Part shown: in pieces, positions 60,701 through 64,000 of the stretch
Numbering within the stretch: the stretch's first letter is position 1
How the letters are laid out: each line of letters opens with the position of its first letter
Program-made: the position numbers and the translations under genes
The notes under the pieces: generated by a model
What the model saw: only the letters and a program-made list of their open reading frames with translations
Told to the model about the DNA's origin: nothing
Database searches by the model: none
From: an uncultured Lactobacillus sp.
Lineage (GTDB): Bacteria; Bacillota; Bacilli; Lactobacillales; Lactobacillaceae
Direction: 5' to 3'
Assembly (NCBI RefSeq): GCF_902491705.1
Contig: NZ_CABUIW010000003.1
Coordinates: 23,578 to 87,577 of the forward strand
DNA length: 64,000 nt

Positions 60701-63700
60701 GATTGTATAAGTATAGCTGCCGCTAATTCCATTATCGTCAAAATTATAATTCTTGTTGGCATTCTTTAATGCGGTTACACCAGTATTATTCAATTTGATA
60801 GTATAAGTGCCTACATTCTTTGGAGCTGCAGTCAATTTGATATTGCCTTCATACCAGTCAAAGTCAGACATCGTTAAATCTGAAAGATTCAACGTTGACC
60901 CATTGACCAGTCCTGTCGCAGTCCAGTTGTGAAGGTCCTTCAAAGTATCAATTGAAACATTAGCAGGTTCAGTATTGTAAACCTTATCGCCATTGCCGCC
61001 TAAGTTGGCTGTAGCTGCCTTTGGATTAATCGTTACTGGAGCACTAATAGCTTGAGAAGTACCATCATTATATTTAATTATCAGATAGGCTTGTTTATTA
61101 GTACCAGCTGTCTTCCAAAAATCGGTTGCTAAAGGCGTACCAGTTGAGTCACTAGCCCAAGAAATATCTGCATTAGTTACACTGAAATCAGTTGCCAAAG
61201 TACTCTTATTTGTAATCTGATCAGATGCCACTAACGCTGCATCGCCATATGTCATAGTAATATTTGTTTTGGCAGTTCCACCAATTACGCTTACCGGAAT
61301 TTTAATAGTTTGTGTTGAATTATCTTTAAATTTAATTGTTGCAGTATATTCTGTTTTTGATTTACTCGTCTCTACATTTGGAACACTATTTGTATTCCAC
61401 GTTACTGAGTCTACATATGCATTGTCTTTAAGATTTCCGGTTGCACTACCACTTGTCCCATAAGTAATTGGAACATTCTTGTCACTAATTAATCCGTCAA
61501 CATAACTTGTCTTATTACCATTAGTTACCACATGAGCCTTAATTTCTTTGCCCTTCGCATACGGATAGTTAGCATTGAAATGTTGACTTTGATTTTGAAT
61601 ACCGATTTTAACAGGAACGGATTGAACTGATACATTATCTCCGTACGTAATTTTTATATAACCATCTATATTTCTAGAATTTGTTGCTGAATTTACTGGT
61701 AAACTTTCAACTGCAGGGTTAGTAAGATCAATATCTGATTCTTGGAACTGTGTGCCAGATGTATCTTTAACAAATTAGAAATTCGTTGCCGGGGTAGTAC
61801 CTGCCTTATCCATTCCCGCATTTCCATTCTTTAATGCTGTACCATTATTAAGTGTATTAATTGCTAACGTATTGTTATTACCTTCTAGAGCACTAATATC
61901 ACTGGACGTAACATAAGCTATCCTACCGGGAGTAATATAACCACCGGCAACCGTTACACGTAATTTACCAAGGTATTGAGAAGTGCCATTACTAAAATGT
62001 ACTGTAATGTTTACTCCATTATTTTCAAGATAAGTATTCCCACTAGATGGTATAGTCGGTGTAGTATTCACTGTACCAGTATAAGTTACACTTTGAATTG
62101 CATCACCTGGCTTACCGATACTGTCTACACGTTGACCATTGACTTGAAATATAGAATATTGGGCACTTAATGGAATTTTATTAAAGAAAAAACTACTATC
62201 AATTGTATTACCAGTACCCAGGCTTTGCCCATAAACCAATGTAATTCCATAACTATTCCAGATATTTGCTATATAAGAAGGTTGAGGCGTTGCTCGTACA
62301 CTTAGATTAGTCAAAAGACTACTTAAATTAGCTTGTGTCTTACGTCCCTTCGTTACATCATAACTCTGAGCCGCTTTATCCTCACTATCAACTATCTTAT
62401 TATCTTTTCCAACGTTAACTTTAGTAGGTAAAGTTTGATCCTTTATGTTTAATTGATCAGTAGTTAACTTTGGCACAGATGACGTAGCTACTGTCTCTTG
62501 CTTTTGATTATCTGTTTTATTTACTGTAGTTTCACCATCTTGAACAGAGATATTATCATTATTAGCTGAAACATTTTCTGCTGCTTTAGAGTTTGTTACG
62601 CTTTCAAGAGTAGCTTGATTTTCAGTTTCGTTAGGTGCAGTTACACTAGAATCCTCAGTACCTAATTGATTAGTTACTTGTTGACTAACACTATTAGTTG
62701 TAGATTTTGATACATTAACTTGTTTATCATTATTTTGATGATCTTGTGTAACTTCTGTCTTTACAGCTGAAGTTGAATTTTGTTTTTGATCATTATTAAC
62801 AACTTGATCAGTCTGTTTTACATCTGCAGTGTTGTTTTGCTGTGTTACCTTTTCTGTATTAGCTTCGCTTTTTGTTTGATTATTTTCTTCATTTGAAGCC
62901 ACATTTTGATTATCATTATTAGCCACATTATCTTTGGCTTCAACAACACTTGATTCTGTAGATGAAGGTGTAATTGTATCGGCCAATGTTGTTTGGGAGC
63001 TTAACACCATAAATGCAAAACCAATTAAAACGCTTGCTACACCAATACTTAATTTACGAATAGAAAACCGATCATGCTTATCTTGATTTTCCATTCTACG
63101 TAAACGTTCTTTAAAATTATTTTTTCCGAGCATACATCTTATCCTCCACTTAAAGAAATAATATAATAGTCGCTTTTTAATTAATGCGTTATACCATTGA
63201 TATTATTTTTGAGAAGTAATTATTTAATTGCTTCTGCTGATTTTACGTAATAATTAAATTATTTTTAATAAAATGGATAAAAAATGGACATCATATTTTT
63301 CTATTTTTCACCCACTTTTCTATAACTTATTAAAAAGTAATTTTCTTTACACAGATACTATAACATATTTTTTTAAAAGCAAATACAATTACAACTCAGC
63401 TTATAAATCTATATGTGCAAATTTATTTTATAAAATTCCTATTATATCAATACATCACCAGTATAAGCATACATTTATAAGTTCATACATTTTATTTATA
63501 AATAACAAAGTATACGATTTGCTAACAATAGTTATTAATATTCAATTTGAAAACTATTTTTATCATATTCGTATGATTAAAACAGTATATTTTTCCACTC
63601 AATCGTCACTTAAGTAGCGAATTAAATAATAAATATTACGTTCTCTAATGCTCACTTTTAATATAAATTTCATATTTAGTTCTTCAAATATGACTTCTAC

Positions 63701-63836
63701 AGTTTCAGCCATGAAGGAGATCATCTATTCTCAAGAAAAAGTAGGTTCAATAATGCACAAACCTCTTCTACCCTTAGACATAATTTAATAGCTGTCTTTA
63801 AAGTTCCAATTGGAAGAAAACAAGGCCAAAGAAAAA

Positions 63837-63860
63837 GGCTAAGCATTTAATTGCTTAGCC
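63837..63860 (-). terminator. Terminator-like hairpin near right edge
   Basis: GGCTAAGC-N8-GCTTAGCC, followed on the minus strand by TTTTTCTTT. It implies a minus-strand gene entering from beyond the right edge. Confidence 0.55.
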
Positions 63861-63868
63861 CTAATCTT

Positions 63869-64000
63869 TTACTCTTTATCAATAGGAGCGATAAAAAGCA
63901 GCTTTTTTCTACGTAAAGTCAAGTCTCATCTAGGGTTAGACCTGATATTTTTAGATAATTGTCCTTGATTGTTTTTTGAGGGCCGATTTATTTTTCGTTG
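63869..64000 (-). pseudogene. Possible decayed 3' end of a gene from beyond the right edge
   Basis: A minus-strand frame from the window edge ends ...KKLLFIAPIDKE at TAA (63871-63869), nine bases before the terminator-like hairpin, but carries an in-frame TGA at 63928-63926. The encoded residues are basic and not recognised. The rest of 63134-63836 is AT-rich. A 114-codon plus-strand frame there (63273-63617) has no ribosome site and random-looking composition and is not considered a gene. Confidence 0.25.

Larger units (their letters stand above)
56996..63133 (-). pseudogene. YSIRK/MBG/MucBP surface protein gene with one in-frame stop
   Basis: A single 2046-codon frame from ATG 63133 to the stop at 56996, interrupted only by TAA at 61777-61775. 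Upstream part (452 codons): YSIRK-type signal (FSIRKLSIGVASVLIGF), a Thr/Asn/Gln-rich linker and a folded domain ending PATNF. Downstream part (1592 codons): beta-rich repeats of MBG type (KTYNTEPADVSIDTL, YTITLTSRGI), one MucBP-like domain (GTINYIFQDSDEDNRQVG), a Mub-type domain, a Pro-rich linker (NPINPITPAEP) and basic C-terminal repeats ending VWIKKINK. No LPxTG motif is seen. Such proteins bind mucus or matrix. As read, only a 452-residue secreted fragment is made unless the stop is read through or internal initiation occurs. Confidence 0.88.

Noticed and set aside
61775..63133. Two separate surface-protein genes
   Set aside because: Both frames are in the same phase with coding-like sequence between them and no ribosome site for the second. 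Its apparent start is an internal GTG inside HVVTNGN.
63273..63617. 114-codon plus-strand frame near the right edge
   Set aside because: Very rich in Phe, Tyr, Ile, Asn and Lys as expected from random AT-rich DNA, no Shine-Dalgarno and no recognisable domain.
1..64000. CRISPR arrays, tRNA/rRNA genes, intact insertion sequences, prophage
   Set aside because: None seen on reading the sequence. Short repeats present are terminators or domain duplications.

Overview
The window is low-GC Firmicute DNA, most likely Lactobacillus of the acidophilus/delbrueckii group. The evidence is a muramidase with a C-terminal S-layer-type (SLAP) domain, the tandem deoxyadenosine/deoxyguanosine kinase pair known from lactobacilli, a dltXABCD operon with a DltX ending in FIYNEF, a YSIRK-signal mucus-binding-type surface protein, a CIRCE-controlled Clp ATPase and frequent TTG starts. 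No rRNA, tRNA, CRISPR array, prophage or intact insertion sequence was seen. Species assignment is inference.

Layout, left to right. 1-595 is the start of a Clp ATPase with a CIRCE operator and two DnaA boxes upstream. 0.9-8.4 kb holds a PTS IIC/surface hydrolase pair, a divergent two-gene ABC exporter and a MurJ-like flippase. 8.6-11 kb holds a SLAP muramidase, two membrane proteins and a candidate ~120-nt RNA (10437-10560). 11.1-17.1 kb is the most interesting region: a compact class III lanthipeptide cassette with a LanKC synthetase (14725-17019), a divergent 31-codon precursor gene (14427-14522) and two half-ABC exporters, bracketed by two near-identical direct repeats that also act as terminators. 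17.1-22.6 kb is the D-alanylation operon dltXABCD plus a DltE-like serine hydrolase. 22.6-25.2 kb holds a membrane protein, a secreted beta-propeller protein, a gene-free stretch with two related RNA-like units, and a CBS-domain protein.

25.3-36.6 kb is mostly transport: a P1B ATPase carrying an exact in-frame 78-bp tandem duplication, a CPA2 antiporter, an Rgg-type regulator divergent from an ABC exporter plus a DUF4097 protein, a CPBP protease, a YdcF protein, a fused MacB-like ABC transporter and a PanT-like ECF S component. 36.7-42.8 kb is a nucleoside uptake locus (two BMP lipoproteins, NupABC). 42.9-47.7 kb has an aldo/keto reductase, NagB with two NagR-like operators, a DinJ/YafQ-type toxin-antitoxin pair, dAK/dGK and a Cof phosphatase.

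47.9-53.5 kb carries three NCS2 purine permease paralogues, the third broken by a frameshift, with a membrane-tethered MerR regulator between the first two. 53.6-56.7 kb is a copper operon: CopY, two cupredoxins and a P1B-1 ATPase. 57.0-63.1 kb is a ~2045-codon YSIRK/MBG/MucBP surface protein gene interrupted by one in-frame TAA. The last ~0.87 kb is AT-rich, with at most a decayed gene end at the right edge.

Themes: cell envelope (Dlt, muramidase, flippase, surface proteins, peptide export), nucleoside and purine salvage (BMP/Nup, dAK/dGK, NCS2), and metal homeostasis. Several genes show recent decay or rearrangement: a nonsense codon, a 10-nt frameshift and a 78-bp duplication.
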